A stretch of 64,000 nucleotides of DNA from Janthinobacterium sp. PC23-8 (GTDB taxonomy: Bacteria; Pseudomonadota; Gammaproteobacteria; Burkholderiales; Burkholderiaceae_D). Below are positions 43,231-53,573 of this stretch, one piece after another. The position numbers and the translations under genes were made by a program. Below the pieces are notes generated by a model that searched no databases, was not told the DNA's origin, and worked only from the letters and a program-made list of their open reading frames with translations. Location of the stretch: positions 1,884,507-1,948,506 of the forward strand of contig NZ_NJGY01000001.1 in the NCBI RefSeq assembly GCF_002250505.1, in the 5' to 3' direction. Within the stretch, counting starts at the first letter, position 1. Each line of letters begins with the position of its first letter.

Positions 43231-43914
43231 TTATTTGGTGGGTGCGGGTGCCGGCTCGGCCGGTGTCACGGCAGGCTTGGTCACCGGAATCATCGCCGGC
43301 GTATTGTCAGGGTTAGCCGGCACGGCCGACGGCGCCACTGGCGAGGGCACGACGGCGGCCGGCGCTTCGGCCTTGGCCAGCTTGGCGAACGGCGACGGGC
43401 CGGCGATGCGGTCGATATATTCTTTTTCGGTCGGCAGGTTGCCGCCTTCGAAGCGCGCGACCTTGCCTTCTTTATCGAAGAACACGACCACGCGGCTGCT
43501 GGTGGTTTCGCCACTGCCGCGTGCCAGGCGGAACGGGTAATCCCAGCGGTCGGCATGGAAGATATCGGTCAGCAAGGGCGTGCCCAGGATAAAGCGGACC
43601 TGGTCGCGCGTCATGCCTTGTTTCAGCTGCGACACCATTTCTTCGGAAACAAAGTTGCCTTGTTGAATGTCCGGGCGATACGGCGAGAAAAACCACATGA
43701 ATTTCTGCAGCGGCGTGACGGTGGTGGTCTGGGCACCCTGGTCGGGCACGAGTTCCTTGCCTTCCTTCAGGGACGCCGCCGGTTTTTCACCGAGGATGCC
43801 GCGGCTGGCACAGCCGGTCGCCATCAACGCAACGCAGACCAGGGCTGCCACGCTTGGTGCTCGAAATGACATACGGTGACGCAAGGATGGCAATACAGCC
43901 GGTGTGACGCGCAT
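43231..43914 (-). CDS. bamE: BamE (SmpA/OmlA) outer-membrane assembly lipoprotein
   Basis: 227 residues. It is part of the Bam complex that folds outer-membrane proteins. The lipobox ATGC gives Cys35 from the 43914 start, and the SmpA/OmlA core has [36 protein letters not shown]. The C-terminal half is Ala/Pro-rich and long for BamE. The ATG at 43914 has TGAGG 7 bases ahead and is preferred over 43872, which would give a shorter signal but lacks a ribosome site. It is divergent from fur. Confidence 0.9.
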   Translation of the reverse strand: MRVTPAVLPSLRHRMSFRAPSVAALVCVALMATGCASRGILGEKPAASLKEGKELVPDQGAQTTTVTPLQKFMWFFSPYRPDIQQGNFVSEEMVSQLKQGMTRDQVRFILGTPLLTDIFHADRWDYPFRLARGSGETTSSRVVVFFDKEGKVARFEGGNLPTEKEYIDRIAGPSPFAKLAKAEAPAAVVPSPVAPSAVPANPDNTPAMIPVTKPAVTPAEPAPAPTK

Positions 43915-43976
43915 AAATGACCTCAATTTGATGAACAAAACGCCAGGAGTGACTGGCCCACCCCAAAATGCTTATT

Positions 43977-44006
43977 TTGGCACTCGCCGACAAAACGCTA
44001 TATGAT
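43977..44006 (+). promoter_or_regulatory. Sigma-70 promoter of fur
   Basis: TTGGCA at 43977-43982, an 18-base spacer and TATGAT at 44001-44006, 31 bases before the ATG of fur. No convincing Fur box was found here. Confidence 0.6.
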
Positions 44007-44037
44007 AAAGCACCTGACCCACATACGAGCAACAAAC

Positions 44038-44469
44038 ATGAGTAACAATCCTAGTGATCTCAAGGCAAGCGGCCTGAAAGCGACCCTGCCACGGCTTAAG
44101 ATACTCGATATCTTCCAGAGTAGCCCGGTGCGCCACCTGACGGCCGAAGACGTCTACAAAATTCTGCTGGCCGACAATATGGATGTTGGTCTGGCAACTG
44201 TTTACCGTGTGCTGACCCAGTTCGAACAAGCTGGCTTGCTCAACCGCAATCATTTTGAAACGGGCAAAGCCATTTTCGAGCTCAACGAAGGCTCGCACCA
44301 CGATCACCTGGTCTGCCTCGATTGCGGGCGTGTCGAAGAGTTCTTCGACGAAGCCATCGAAACACGCCAGCAGCGCGTGGCCGAAGAGCGCGGTTTCAAG
44401 ATCGCCGAACACGCGCTGGCCATCTACGGCAGCTGCATCAAGCCAGCCTGCCCGCACAAGCAGGCCTGA
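44038..44469 (+). CDS. fur: Ferric uptake regulator Fur
   Basis: 143 residues, iron-sensing repressor. Winged helix: [18 protein letters not shown] and the region [18 protein letters not shown]. The metal site is [16 protein letters not shown], and the C-terminal CIKPACPHK holds further Cys/His ligands. The ATG at 44038 is used. It is convergent with hrcA and only 6 bases apart. Confidence 0.96.
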   Translation: MSNNPSDLKASGLKATLPRLKILDIFQSSPVRHLTAEDVYKILLADNMDVGLATVYRVLTQFEQAGLLNRNHFETGKAIFELNEGSHHDHLVCLDCGRVEEFFDEAIETRQQRVAEERGFKIAEHALAIYGSCIKPACPHKQA

Positions 44470-44475
44470 GCGGTC

Positions 44476-45492
44476 TTAATGATGGCTGAGGGCGTTTGAC
44501 AGCAGCTTGGCCGTTATATCGACAATCGGTATGACCCGCTCGTAGGCCATGCGGGTCGGTCCGATCACGCCCAACGTCCCCACGATCTTGCCGTTGACTT
44601 CATACGGCGCCGTCACCACGCTCATCTCGTCCATCGGCACCAGGTTCGATTCGCCACCGATAAAAATCTGCACGCCGGTGGCTTTGCTCGACACATCGAG
44701 CAACTGCATCAGGCCGGTTTTCTGCTCGAACATGTCGAACAGTTGACGCAATGAACTCATGTTCGATGACAGATCGCTCACACTGAGCAGGTTGCGCTCG
44801 CCGGAAATGACCATGTCGTCGCTGTGATCGCTCATCACTTCGCTGCCAGCCTCGACCGCCGCCTGCATCAGGCTGCCCATATCGTCGCGCAACTGGCGCA
44901 GCTCGCCCTGCAGACGCACGCGCACGGCGTCGAACGACAGGCCGCCATAATTCTGGTTGATGTAGTTGGCCGACTGGATCAGTTGCGACGGCGTATAGTC
45001 CGCTTCCGTCAGCAATAAACGGTTCTGCACGTCGCCGCCTGGACCGACGATCACCAGCAGGATGCGTTTTTCCGACAGGCGCAGAAATTCAATCTGCTGG
45101 AACACCGACTCGCGGCGCGGACTGAGCACCACGCCGGCAAACTGCGACAGCGAGGACAGCATCTGCGCCGCATTGGCGATGGTCTTCTGCGGCTGCTGGG
45201 TCTGCAGGCGCAAACGGGCGTCGACCATGTGCTCGTCAAGATGCTTGACTGTCAATAAAGTGTCGACAAAGATGCGGTAGCCGCGCGGCGTCGGGATGCG
45301 GCCGGCCGAGGTATGCGGGCTCGACACATAACCCTGCTCTTCAAGGTCGGCCATGATGTTGCGGATGGTGGCCGGCGACAGGTCGAGGCCGGAAATTTTC
45401 GACAAGGCGCGCGAACCGACCGGCAGGCCGTCGGCGATATAACGCTCGACCAGGGCTTTCAGCAGGGTTTGGGCACGGAGTTCGAGTTGCAT
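44476..45492 (-). CDS. hrcA: Heat-inducible transcription repressor HrcA
   Basis: 338 residues. It represses groESL/dnaK-type genes by binding CIRCE sites. N-terminal winged helix with [29 protein letters not shown], then the sensing/dimer region ([21 protein letters not shown]). The C-terminal [25 protein letters not shown] is the family end. No CIRCE element was noticed in the window. Confidence 0.95.
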   Translation of the reverse strand: MQLELRAQTLLKALVERYIADGLPVGSRALSKISGLDLSPATIRNIMADLEEQGYVSSPHTSAGRIPTPRGYRIFVDTLLTVKHLDEHMVDARLRLQTQQPQKTIANAAQMLSSLSQFAGVVLSPRRESVFQQIEFLRLSEKRILLVIVGPGGDVQNRLLLTEADYTPSQLIQSANYINQNYGGLSFDAVRVRLQGELRQLRDDMGSLMQAAVEAGSEVMSDHSDDMVISGERNLLSVSDLSSNMSSLRQLFDMFEQKTGLMQLLDVSSKATGVQIFIGGESNLVPMDEMSVVTAPYEVNGKIVGTLGVIGPTRMAYERVIPIVDITAKLLSNALSHH

Positions 45493-45575
45493 GGTGTCTT
45501 CAGTTATACAAGGGTGCCGGCGGCCGGCGGCACATCAACAGCAGCTATTATGCACGTTCGCGTGCGCAACGGCGA

Positions 45576-46301
45576 TCATTCTTCCAGTTGCGCCTGCAAC
45601 CACAGCAGTAATTCATCAAAGTTGGCACAGATGGCGTCGGGCCGCACCCCGGCCGCCAGATGCGCGTCGCTGCCGCGCCGGTTCATCCAGACGGCGCGCA
45701 TGCCTGCATCCTGCGCCCCTGTCACATCGAAATACAGATCGTCCCCCACATACACGGCTTCGTGCGGGGCCACCCCCAGCGCCTGGCAGCCGGCCAGGAA
45801 AATCGACGCATCGGGCTTGGCCACGCCAAATTCGCTGGCGGCGATCGATATCCTGAAATGCTGGGCGAGGCCGATAATTTCAAGGTCGGCGTTGCCGTTG
45901 GAAATCGACCCGACCAGCAGGCGCTGCCGCATCCAGGCCAGCCCCGGCAGCACGTCGTCATACGGCGTGACGCGGTTGCGCGCGGCCAGGAACTGCCTGA
46001 CGGCTTCATCGACCAGGACCGCATCCTCGCCGGCGGCGGCAAACGCCGTCAGCAGGCCGGCGCGGCGCAATTCGATCAGGTTACCGTGAAAATGCGGCTG
46101 CTCATCGAGCAACTCGAGCCGATGCCGGCGCAGCGCCTCAATGGAAAACTGCTGCGCTACTCGGGGTGCATGGGTGGCCAGCCAGTCATGCAGCAAGATT
46201 TCGGCGGCGGCGATCACGGGCGCGATCGGCCACAGGGTATCGTCGAGATCGAACAGAATGGCCTTGGGCGGAACCGGGGCGGGAACGGAAGTCATAGGCA
46301 T
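45576..46301 (-). CDS. HAD-superfamily hydrolase
   Basis: 241 residues. The nucleophile motif FDLDDTLWP begins near residue 17, with VGSISNGNADLEI (motif II) and VYVGDDLYFDVTGAQ (motif IV, Asp pair). The cap region is helical. It belongs to the phosphoglycolate-phosphatase/YjjG-like group; substrate unknown. Confidence 0.88.
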   Translation of the reverse strand: MPMTSVPAPVPPKAILFDLDDTLWPIAPVIAAAEILLHDWLATHAPRVAQQFSIEALRRHRLELLDEQPHFHGNLIELRRAGLLTAFAAAGEDAVLVDEAVRQFLAARNRVTPYDDVLPGLAWMRQRLLVGSISNGNADLEIIGLAQHFRISIAASEFGVAKPDASIFLAGCQALGVAPHEAVYVGDDLYFDVTGAQDAGMRAVWMNRRGSDAHLAAGVRPDAICANFDELLLWLQAQLEE

Positions 46302-46534
46302 GGCGGCAATCAGGATTGGGAACGGGCAAACTGTATTGTCGCATTGATCGCGTGACGCAACGCGCCATTGGCGCCGACATATGAGGGCGGCTCAGGGCTG
46401 GGGCAGCAAAAATTGTTACAGGGTGATACAAGGCAAGATCAATCGGCTTGCCAGATAGACTAAAATAGGCGCCATTCCAATGCGGCGCCAGCGTCCGTAT
46501 TGCGCTACCCTACCTAATTCGTTTTGGAGAATGT

Positions 46535-47137
46535 ATGAAAAATGTATACCTGCGCTCGATGCTGGCGGCGGCCTGCGCTGCCACGCTGGCAGCCTGCGGC
46601 GGCAGCGGCGGCAATATGTTCCTCAGCGGCTCGGTGATCGGCCTGGCCAAGACGGGCCTGATTTTGCAAAATGGCGGCGAAAGCCTGCCTGTGGCCGCCG
46701 GCGCCAGCAGCTTTGTGTTTGTCAACCTGGTCAAAACCGACGACAGCTTCGATATCAAGATCAAGCAGCAGCCGACCGGCGCCACTTGCACCGTCGCCAA
46801 TGGCACCGGCAAGGCGAACAGCTTTTCCGTGTCGGGCACCGTGGTCTCTTGCGCTACCACCACTTACACGCTGAGCGGTTCGATCACCGGCTTGACGGCC
46901 GGCGGCCTGACCCTGGTCAACGGCGCCAGCGGCGGCATCAGCCCGCTGCAAGGCGCGACCAGCTTTACCTTCCCGGCAGTGGCCGACGGTTCCACCTATA
47001 ACATTTCGGTCAGGGACAATCCCGCAGGCCTGGTCTGCAAATTCCAGGGCTCGACCAGCGCCGACGGCCACGATATCGTCGGCACCATGGGCTCCGGCCC
47101 CAACAGCTCGCTGGCACTTGCCTGCGCACCGAAGTAA
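46535..47137 (+). CDS. Repeat-domain lipoprotein, first of a tandem pair
   Basis: 200 residues. The signal ends in LAAC with Cys21 as the lipid site. The rest is two copies of an approximately 75-residue beta-rich unit, each containing a GL...L.NGG/NGA core and a TF/VF..L..DGS/DDS...I...QPTG/NPAG segment, and ending in a Cys-containing strand. The same unit is in the next gene, so the two arose by duplication. TTTGGAGA precedes the ATG. The family is unnamed to me; surface location is likely. Confidence 0.75.
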   Translation: MKNVYLRSMLAAACAATLAACGGSGGNMFLSGSVIGLAKTGLILQNGGESLPVAAGASSFVFVNLVKTDDSFDIKIKQQPTGATCTVANGTGKANSFSVSGTVVSCATTTYTLSGSITGLTAGGLTLVNGASGGISPLQGATSFTFPAVADGSTYNISVRDNPAGLVCKFQGSTSADGHDIVGTMGSGPNSSLALACAPK

Positions 47138-47173
47138 GCCGTGCGATCCGCGAACACCCTTTTGGAGAACTAC

Positions 47174-47779
47174 ATGAAGTCATCCTGCCTGCGCCCTCTG
47201 GCCGCGCTGTTGCTGACCGTCGGCCTGGCGGCCTGCGGCGGCAAGGCATCATACGATGTGTCCGGCACCATTTCCGGCCTGAACAATGCTGGCCTGGTGC
47301 TGGCCAACGGCGGCGATACCGTCTCGCCGCCTGTGGGCGCCACCACGTTTACCTTCCCCCAGCGCATCGACTACGGCACCGACTACAACATCACGGTGAA
47401 GACGCCACCGGCGCACATGAATTGCGCCGTATCGGGTGGCACCGGCTCGGCAGGCCGCTATCTGAGCATCCAGGCAGCTGTCAACTGCCAGCAAAACGTC
47501 TACACGGTCGGCGGCACCATCAGCGGCCAGACGGTCGATGGCCTGGTGCTGGGCAATGGCAGTACTGCCACCCCACTGACGGTAGCCAAGGCAACCGCGA
47601 CCTTTACCATGCCCACCCCGGTGGCCGATGGCAATTCCTACGGTATCAGCGTCATCACCCACCCGGCCGGTCAGACCTGCAGGGTGGCAACCAATCCGGC
47701 TACCGGCCTGTCGAGTGGCGTGGGCACCATGGGCGAAGCGAACGTCACTAGCGTCAACATCGTCTGCACCACCAACTGA
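47174..47779 (+). CDS. Repeat-domain lipoprotein, second of the pair
   Basis: 201 residues, paralogue of the gene before it. Signal ends in LAAC with Cys21. Two repeat units follow: ISGLNNAGLVLANGGDTVSP and ISGQTVDGLVLGNG plus their ends. A TTTGGAGA ribosome site like that of the neighbour precedes the ATG. A terminator follows at 47904. Function unknown. Confidence 0.75.
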   Translation: MKSSCLRPLAALLLTVGLAACGGKASYDVSGTISGLNNAGLVLANGGDTVSPPVGATTFTFPQRIDYGTDYNITVKTPPAHMNCAVSGGTGSAGRYLSIQAAVNCQQNVYTVGGTISGQTVDGLVLGNGSTATPLTVAKATATFTMPTPVADGNSYGISVITHPAGQTCRVATNPATGLSSGVGTMGEANVTSVNIVCTTN

Positions 47780-47903
47780 GCCAGAGGCTTGCCCCGAGAT
47801 ATCACCAAATCAAATACTTGGTATTTGAAAGATAAATTGGAGTTATATGTGGCAATGCAGCATACTGCATCTGTCTCCTCCAACTCTTCCAAGAATTGGA
47901 TTT

Positions 47904-47932
47904 AGCCCGCTTTTACCAGCGGGCTTTTTTTT
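47904..47932 (+). terminator. Rho-independent terminator after the lipoprotein pair
   Basis: AGCCCGC and GCGGGCT pair over 7 bp around TTTTACCA, followed by a run of eight Ts. On the other strand there is no T run, so it serves the plus strand. Confidence 0.85.
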
Positions 47933-47945
47933 GCCCAAAAATAAC

Positions 47946-48854
47946 TCAGGCGGCGGCAGGTTTGCCCAGGTCGCTATTAAACAGCCGCACGATGCTGGAA
48001 AAATCCTGGCCGGCATGCCCAGCCTGCGCATGCAGCTGGTACAACTGGCGCACCAGGCCACCCAAGGGCGTGGCCGCATTGGCCGACAGGCTCGCCTGCT
48101 GCGCCAGGCCCAGGTCTTTCAGCATCAGGGCCGTGCCGAAGCCGCCACTGTAATTGCGCGCGGCCGGCGCGCTGTCCATCACGCCGGGCCAGGGGTTATA
48201 GACTTCCAGCGTCCAGTTGCGGCCCGAACTCTTGGCCATGATATCGGACAGCACGGCCGGGTCGAGCCCGTGCGCCACGCCCAGGTTCAAGGCTTCGGCC
48301 GTGCCCGCCATCAAGATGCCCAGCAGCATGTTGTTGCAGATCTTCGCCACCTGGCCCGCACCCGCCGCGCCCGCATGAAAAATATTCTTGCCCATCTTTT
48401 CCAGCAATGGTCGCGCACGCAGCAAGGCGTCAGGCTCGCCCCCGACGATAAAGGTCAAGGTGCCGGCTGCCGCCCCGGCCGTGCCGCCGGAAACGGGCGC
48501 GTCGAGCATGGCAAAGCCGCGCGCGCTGGCCGCCTGCGCCACCTGGCGCGCCACCTCGGCGGCAATCGTGCTGCAATCGATCAGCAAGGCACCCGGCTTG
48601 GCCGAATCGAGCACGCCGCCCTCGCCCAGGTACAGCTCCTGCACATGTTTATTGGCCGGCAGCATGGTGATGACGGCGTCGGCCGTCTGCACGGCCGCGC
48701 TGGCGGATGGCGCAGCGGTGGCGCCCGCCGCGACCAATGTCGCGACCGCATCTGGCGCCAGGTCGAACACGGATACATGAAAGCCGGCCGCGACCAGGTT
48801 GCGCGCCATCGGCGCACCCATATTGCCCAAGCCAATAAATGCGATATGTTGCAT
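47946..48854 (-). CDS. mmsB: 3-hydroxyisobutyrate dehydrogenase
   Basis: 302 residues. It oxidises 3-hydroxyisobutyrate to methylmalonate semialdehyde with NAD. IGLGNMGAPMARNLVAAG is the Rossmann start, ALLIDCSTI the substrate strand and DAPVSGGTAGAAAGTL the substrate-binding part, with the catalytic Lys in GAGQVAKICNN. It is the last gene of the valine operon. Confidence 0.94.
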   Translation of the reverse strand: MQHIAFIGLGNMGAPMARNLVAAGFHVSVFDLAPDAVATLVAAGATAAPSASAAVQTADAVITMLPANKHVQELYLGEGGVLDSAKPGALLIDCSTIAAEVARQVAQAASARGFAMLDAPVSGGTAGAAAGTLTFIVGGEPDALLRARPLLEKMGKNIFHAGAAGAGQVAKICNNMLLGILMAGTAEALNLGVAHGLDPAVLSDIMAKSSGRNWTLEVYNPWPGVMDSAPAARNYSGGFGTALMLKDLGLAQQASLSANAATPLGGLVRQLYQLHAQAGHAGQDFSSIVRLFNSDLGKPAAA

Positions 48855-48869
48855 GGTGTCTCCTCTTGT

Positions 48870-49994
48870 TTATGCCAGGTCGGCCAGCGGATGCCGGTCC
48901 CAGGGCGCGTCGAAATAGTCGTTGAGGTCATTGTCATCGAGTTCGGCCAGGCTGGCCGGTTGCCACTGCGGCGCGTTATCCTTGTCGATCAGCAAGGCGC
49001 GCACGCCTTCGGCAAAATCGGTATGGGCGCAGCACTGCACCGCCACGATCAGTTCCATCTGAAACACTTGCGCCAGGCTCAGGTGACGTGTGCGCTGGCG
49101 CATGGCCCACACCAACGCGGCCGAGCTCGGTGCGCCCCTGGCCAGCGAGTGGGCCGCCTTTTGCAACCAGGCGGACTGGCCCTCATAGGCGGCGATCGCC
49201 GCCACCACTTCCTGCAAGGTGGGTGCCTGGGTCAGCGTGGCAATCGCGTCGAAATTGGCGCGCACAGGGGACTCGGGCAACAGCGAGGCGGGCGAGGCCA
49301 GGGCGCGCAGCAAACGGTCCAGCTGCTGGTGGTTCGCTGTTGCGTCAGCGTCCCATTGCGCCAGCGCCAGCGCGTCGAGCACCAGGGCGCGCGCCTCCTG
49401 TTGCAGGAAATAGTCGCCCAGGCCCGTGAACAGCGCATCGGCCGCATTCATAGTCGCGCCCGTCAGTCCCAGGAACAGGCCAGTGCGGGCCGGCATGCGG
49501 CCCAGGAACCAGCTGCCGCCCACATCCGGGAACAGGCCGATGGTAATTTCCGGCATGGCGATGCGCGTGCTTTCCGTCACCACCCGGTGGCTGGCGCCCG
49601 CCATCAGGCCCAGGCCGCCACCCATGACGATGCCGCCGCCCCACACCAGCAGCGGTTTCACATACGTATGGATGCGGTGATCGAGCCGGTACTCCTCGGC
49701 AAAAAAGGCCAGCGCCTGCGGGTTCGGCACAACGCCGGGCTGGTCGACCACGGCCGTGCGCAAGCTGCGCACATCGCCGCCGGCGCAAAAGGCCTTGTCG
49801 GTCGACGACTGCAGCACCACGCAGGCAATGCGCGCATCATCGGCCCAGGCAAGCAGCGCGCCGTCGATGGCGCGTATCATCTCCAGGGTCAGGGCATGCA
49901 GGGACTTTGGCGCGTCGAGCGTGATGAGGCCCAGCTTCATGCCGCCGGGGCAGGCGCGCTCGTCGATTTTTACCGTGTCAAGTTGTTCAGCCAT
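48870..49994 (-). CDS. 3-hydroxyisobutyryl-CoA hydrolase-type enoyl-CoA hydratase family protein
   Basis: 374 residues, longer than ordinary hydratases and of the HIBCH type. KAFCAGGDVRSL and the PLLVWGGGIVMGGGLGLMAGASHRV oxyanion region, with FPDVGGSWFLGRMP, identify the crotonase fold. It would release 3-hydroxyisobutyrate from its CoA ester, the substrate for mmsB downstream. The ATG at 49994 overlaps the previous gene by 8 bases. Confidence 0.9.
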   Translation of the reverse strand: MAEQLDTVKIDERACPGGMKLGLITLDAPKSLHALTLEMIRAIDGALLAWADDARIACVVLQSSTDKAFCAGGDVRSLRTAVVDQPGVVPNPQALAFFAEEYRLDHRIHTYVKPLLVWGGGIVMGGGLGLMAGASHRVVTESTRIAMPEITIGLFPDVGGSWFLGRMPARTGLFLGLTGATMNAADALFTGLGDYFLQQEARALVLDALALAQWDADATANHQQLDRLLRALASPASLLPESPVRANFDAIATLTQAPTLQEVVAAIAAYEGQSAWLQKAAHSLARGAPSSAALVWAMRQRTRHLSLAQVFQMELIVAVQCCAHTDFAEGVRALLIDKDNAPQWQPASLAELDDNDLNDYFDAPWDRHPLADLA

Positions 49995-50784
49995 TCTTCC
50001 ACTCCGCCGCGCGTTTTTCCAGAAAGGCCTGCACACCCTCTTGCTGGTCCTGCGTGTCGAACAGGCCCAGGAACAAGGTGCGTTCGTCGGGCAGCGATTG
50101 CACCATCGGCTTGCCGCGCGCGCCCTGGACCAGGGTCTTGCACGCCGCCACGCTGCCAGGGCTCTGGCGCGCCACCTTGGCCGCCAGCGCCAGCGCCGTG
50201 GCCAGCGCTTTGCCAGTCGGCACGACTTCCTCGACCAGGCCGATCGCCAGCGCCCTGGCTGCGTCGATGCGTTCGCCACATAAAATCATGCGCTTGGCCC
50301 AGCCTTCGCCGACCAGCCACGGCAACAGCTGCGTGCCGCCCGCGCACGGCAGCAAGCCTACCGACGCTTCCGGCAAGGCCATTTGCGCATGCTCTTCGGC
50401 AATGCGGATATCGCAGGCCAGCGCGCATTCGAGCCCGCCGCCCATGGCGTAGCCATTGATGGCGGCAATGCTGACGCCACGAAATGCCGACAAGGCTTCG
50501 AAGGCCGCGCCAAATGCGGCCGCCATCCTGAAGGCCATGTCCTTGTCGCCATCGGCAAACAGTTTCAGATCGGCGCCGGCCGAAAAGAACTTGGCGCCGC
50601 CGCCCGTGATCACCAGCGCGTACACGGTCGCGTCCGCGTTCAGGTCGGCCACCAGTTCCTTGAGCGCGCCCAGGCTGGCCAGGGTCCAGGTATGGGCCGG
50701 CGGATTGTCGAGGGTGACTTGCACCGTGTGCTCGTGGCGTTCCACCACCAGGTTGCTATAGATCTTGTTTGTATCATTGCTCAT
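49987..50784 (-). CDS. Enoyl-CoA hydratase
   Basis: 265 residues. Crotonase fold with AKFFSAGADLKLFADGD, AINGYAMGGGLECALACDIRIAEE and the catalytic Glu region ALPEASVGLLPCAGGTQLLPWLVG. In this operon it likely hydrates methacrylyl-CoA to 3-hydroxyisobutyryl-CoA. Overlaps the dehydrogenase gene by 4 bases. Confidence 0.92.
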   Translation of the reverse strand: MSNDTNKIYSNLVVERHEHTVQVTLDNPPAHTWTLASLGALKELVADLNADATVYALVITGGGAKFFSAGADLKLFADGDKDMAFRMAAAFGAAFEALSAFRGVSIAAINGYAMGGGLECALACDIRIAEEHAQMALPEASVGLLPCAGGTQLLPWLVGEGWAKRMILCGERIDAARALAIGLVEEVVPTGKALATALALAAKVARQSPGSVAACKTLVQGARGKPMVQSLPDERTLFLGLFDTQDQQEGVQAFLEKRAAEWKNG

Positions 50785-51941
50785 CGTAACGTCTCCGTGG
50801 CGCCGTCCTTGAGGATCGCTCGCGCGATAATCAGGCGCATGATTTCATTGGTCCCTTCCAGGATCTGGTGTACCCGCGTGTCGCGCACATGGCGCTCGAG
50901 CGGATACTCGCGGATATAGCCATAGCCGCCGTGCAGCTGCAGCGCTTCGTTGCAGACATTAAAACCGATATCGGTGGCAAAGCGCTTGGCCATGGCGCAA
51001 TAGGCCGACGCGTCAGGACTTTGCTGGTCGAGTTTCCAGGCCGCCAGGCGCACCATCTGGCGCGCCGCCACCAGCTCGGTCAGCATGTCGGCCAGCTTGA
51101 ACTGCAAGGCCTGGAACTGCGCCAGCTCGCGGCCGAACTGCTTGCGCTCCTGCAGGTAGGCTTGCGCGCGGCTCAAGGCGGCCTGCGCCGTGCCCACCGA
51201 GCATACGGCGATATTGATGCGCCCGCCGTCAATGCCCTTCATGGCAATACTGAAACCTTCGCCTTCGGCACCCAGCAGATTGGCCGCAGGCACGCGCACC
51301 TGGTCAAAACTGATGATGCGCGTGGGCTGGCTGTTCCAGCCCATTTTTTCTTCCTTCTTGCCATATACGATGCCGGGCAGGTCGGCCGGCACGGCAAACG
51401 CGGAAATGCCCCCCGCCCCGTCGCCGCCGGTGCGCGCCATGACGATCAGCAGCTGCGTCTGGCCGGCGCCCGAAATAAACGCTTTCGTGCCATCGAGAAC
51501 ATAAAACTCGCCATCCCTGACGGCTTTGGTGCGCAGGGACGCCGCATCGGACCCCGACTGCGGCTCGGTCAGGCAATAGCTGGCCAGCTTGCGGCCGGCT
51601 GCCAGGGCCGGCACCCACTCGTCGCACAAGGCCTCTTGCCCCCAGCGCGACAGCATCCAGGTGGCCATATTGTGGATCGTGATATAGGCCGTGGTCGAAG
51701 TGCAGCCGCCGGCCAGTTCCTCGAAAACGACGGCCGCATCCTGGCGGGAAAGGCCCAGCCCGCCCCAGCGCTGCGGCGTGTACAGGCCGCAAAAGCCCAT
51801 TTCGCCGGCTTTCGCGATCGTTTCCACCGGGAAAATCGACTCCGCATCCCAGTGCGCCGCATGCGGCGCCAGTTCGCCGGCGGCAAACGCGCGCGCGGCG
51901 TCCTGGAACTCGCGCTGCTCGTCGCTCAGTTCAAAGTCCAT
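50781..51941 (-). CDS. Acyl-CoA dehydrogenase (isobutyryl-CoA type)
   Basis: 386 residues, FAD enzyme. Conserved parts are YCLTEPQSGSDAASL, QLHGGYGYIREYPLERHVRDTRVHQILEGTNEIMR with the catalytic Glu in EGTNEI. Position between mmsA and the hydratase points to isobutyryl-CoA (or 2-methyl-branched) as substrate; that is inference from context. Confidence 0.9.
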   Translation of the reverse strand: MDFELSDEQREFQDAARAFAAGELAPHAAHWDAESIFPVETIAKAGEMGFCGLYTPQRWGGLGLSRQDAAVVFEELAGGCTSTTAYITIHNMATWMLSRWGQEALCDEWVPALAAGRKLASYCLTEPQSGSDAASLRTKAVRDGEFYVLDGTKAFISGAGQTQLLIVMARTGGDGAGGISAFAVPADLPGIVYGKKEEKMGWNSQPTRIISFDQVRVPAANLLGAEGEGFSIAMKGIDGGRINIAVCSVGTAQAALSRAQAYLQERKQFGRELAQFQALQFKLADMLTELVAARQMVRLAAWKLDQQSPDASAYCAMAKRFATDIGFNVCNEALQLHGGYGYIREYPLERHVRDTRVHQILEGTNEIMRLIIARAILKDGATETLR

Positions 51942-51950
51942 GCATACTCC

Positions 51951-53468
51951 TTACTTGAGGCTGATGGTGGTGTTGACCTTGCCCACCGACGCCGAGTCCG
52001 TGAACCAGCGCTGGGTAATCGTCTGCGTCTGCGTGTAGAACAGCACCACCTGCTTGCCGAACGGACCGAGGTCGCCCAGTTTCGAGCCGCGCGAACCGGT
52101 AAAGCTGAACAGCGGCACCGGCACCGGAATCGGCACATTGATGCCCACTTGCCCGACATCGATTTCTTCCTGGAAGTAACGCGCCGCCGCGCCGCTTTGC
52201 GTGAACAAGGCCGTGCCATTGCCGTTCGGATTGGCGTTGACCAGGGCAATCGCTTCGTCGAGCGTGTCGACTTCGACCACGATCAGCACCGGGCCAAAGA
52301 TCTCCTGGTCGTAGACGGTCATGCCCGGTTTCACGCCCGACAAGATGGTGGGGCCGACAAAATTACCATTTGGATAGCCGTCGACTTTGACATCGCGCCC
52401 GTCCAGGGTCAAGGTCGCGCCCTGCTCGATACCTTTGGCGATCAGGCCGAACACGCGCTCCTTGGCCGCGCACGAAATCACGGGACCGAGGTCCGGGTTG
52501 TCCTTGCCGGCGCCGACCGTCAAGGTCTGCGCCTTGGCGGACAATTCGGGTAGCCAGTCACGCGCCTGGCCCACCAGCACGGCGACGGACGCGGCCATGC
52601 AGCGCTGGCCAGCCGCGCCGAAGCCGGCGCCCAGCAGCTGGTTCAGGGTTTGTTCCTTGTTGGCGTCCGGCAGCACCACGGCGTGGTTCTTGGCGCCCAT
52701 CATGCACTGCGCGCGCTTGCCGGCCAGGCTGGCGCGTTGATACACGTGGGTGCCGACCTTGCTGGAACCGACAAACGAGATCGCCTTGATATCCGGGTGG
52801 TCGCACAGCGCGTTGACCACGTCTTCGCCGCCGTGGATCACGTTCAGGACGCCGGCAGGGATACCGGCCTGCAAAGCCAGGCGCACCAGTTTTTCCGTCA
52901 CCAGCGGGTCCTGTTCGGACGGTTTCAAGACAAAGGTATTGCCGCAGGCAATCGCCATCGGGAACATCCACAGCGGTATCATGGCGGGGAAATTGAATGG
53001 CGTAATGCCGGCGCACACGCCCAGCGGCTGCAGCACGCTATAGGTGTCGACGCCGCCGGCCACGTTCTGCGCATACTCGCCCATCTGCAAGGTGCCGATA
53101 TTGGCCGCGTGCTCCACCACTTCCAGGCCGCGGAACACGTCGCCTTCCGCGTCGAGCAGGGTCTTGCCCTGTTCCATGGTGAGCGTCGCGGCCAGGTCCG
53201 CCATGTTTTCGCGGATCAGCTGCTGCAGTTTCAAAAAGATGCGGGCGCGCGCGCCGATCGGCGTCTTGCGCCAGGTTTTGAAGGCGCGCTGGGCCGAGGC
53301 GATGGCGGCCTTGACTTCGTCGGGCGTGGCGAACGGCACGCGTGCCAGCACTTCCTGGGTGGCCGGGTTGACGACGTCTCGCCAGACGGTCGTGGCGGAC
53401 TCGATCCACTCGCCGTTGATCAGCAGGGGGACGGTTGGAATGCTTGCAGCGGCAGTTGGATGGGTCAC
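51951..53468 (-). CDS. mmsA: Methylmalonate-semialdehyde dehydrogenase (CoA-acylating)
   Basis: 505 residues. It converts methylmalonate semialdehyde with CoA and NAD to propionyl-CoA and CO2. NAD-site [16 protein letters not shown], the catalytic Cys in [13 protein letters not shown] and [15 protein letters not shown] are typical. The start is a GTG at 53468 with GAGGAG just upstream; earlier in-frame codons are in non-homologous sequence. It heads the operon. Confidence 0.93.
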   Translation of the reverse strand: MTHPTAAASIPTVPLLINGEWIESATTVWRDVVNPATQEVLARVPFATPDEVKAAIASAQRAFKTWRKTPIGARARIFLKLQQLIRENMADLAATLTMEQGKTLLDAEGDVFRGLEVVEHAANIGTLQMGEYAQNVAGGVDTYSVLQPLGVCAGITPFNFPAMIPLWMFPMAIACGNTFVLKPSEQDPLVTEKLVRLALQAGIPAGVLNVIHGGEDVVNALCDHPDIKAISFVGSSKVGTHVYQRASLAGKRAQCMMGAKNHAVVLPDANKEQTLNQLLGAGFGAAGQRCMAASVAVLVGQARDWLPELSAKAQTLTVGAGKDNPDLGPVISCAAKERVFGLIAKGIEQGATLTLDGRDVKVDGYPNGNFVGPTILSGVKPGMTVYDQEIFGPVLIVVEVDTLDEAIALVNANPNGNGTALFTQSGAAARYFQEEIDVGQVGINVPIPVPVPLFSFTGSRGSKLGDLGPFGKQVVLFYTQTQTITQRWFTDSASVGKVNTTISLK

Positions 53469-53573
53469 GCGGTCTCCTCGGTTGTATGGGGTTCTGTGCT
53501 TTGCATTATTCGCACAATGGCCGCGCCCTACAAGACGTGAAAATGCGAGCATCTGCCAAGCCAGTTCTGTTAA

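Noticed and set aside
43940..44037. Fur box at the fur promoter
   Set aside because: No 19-bp inverted repeat resembling the Fur consensus was found; only a sigma-70 promoter is visible.
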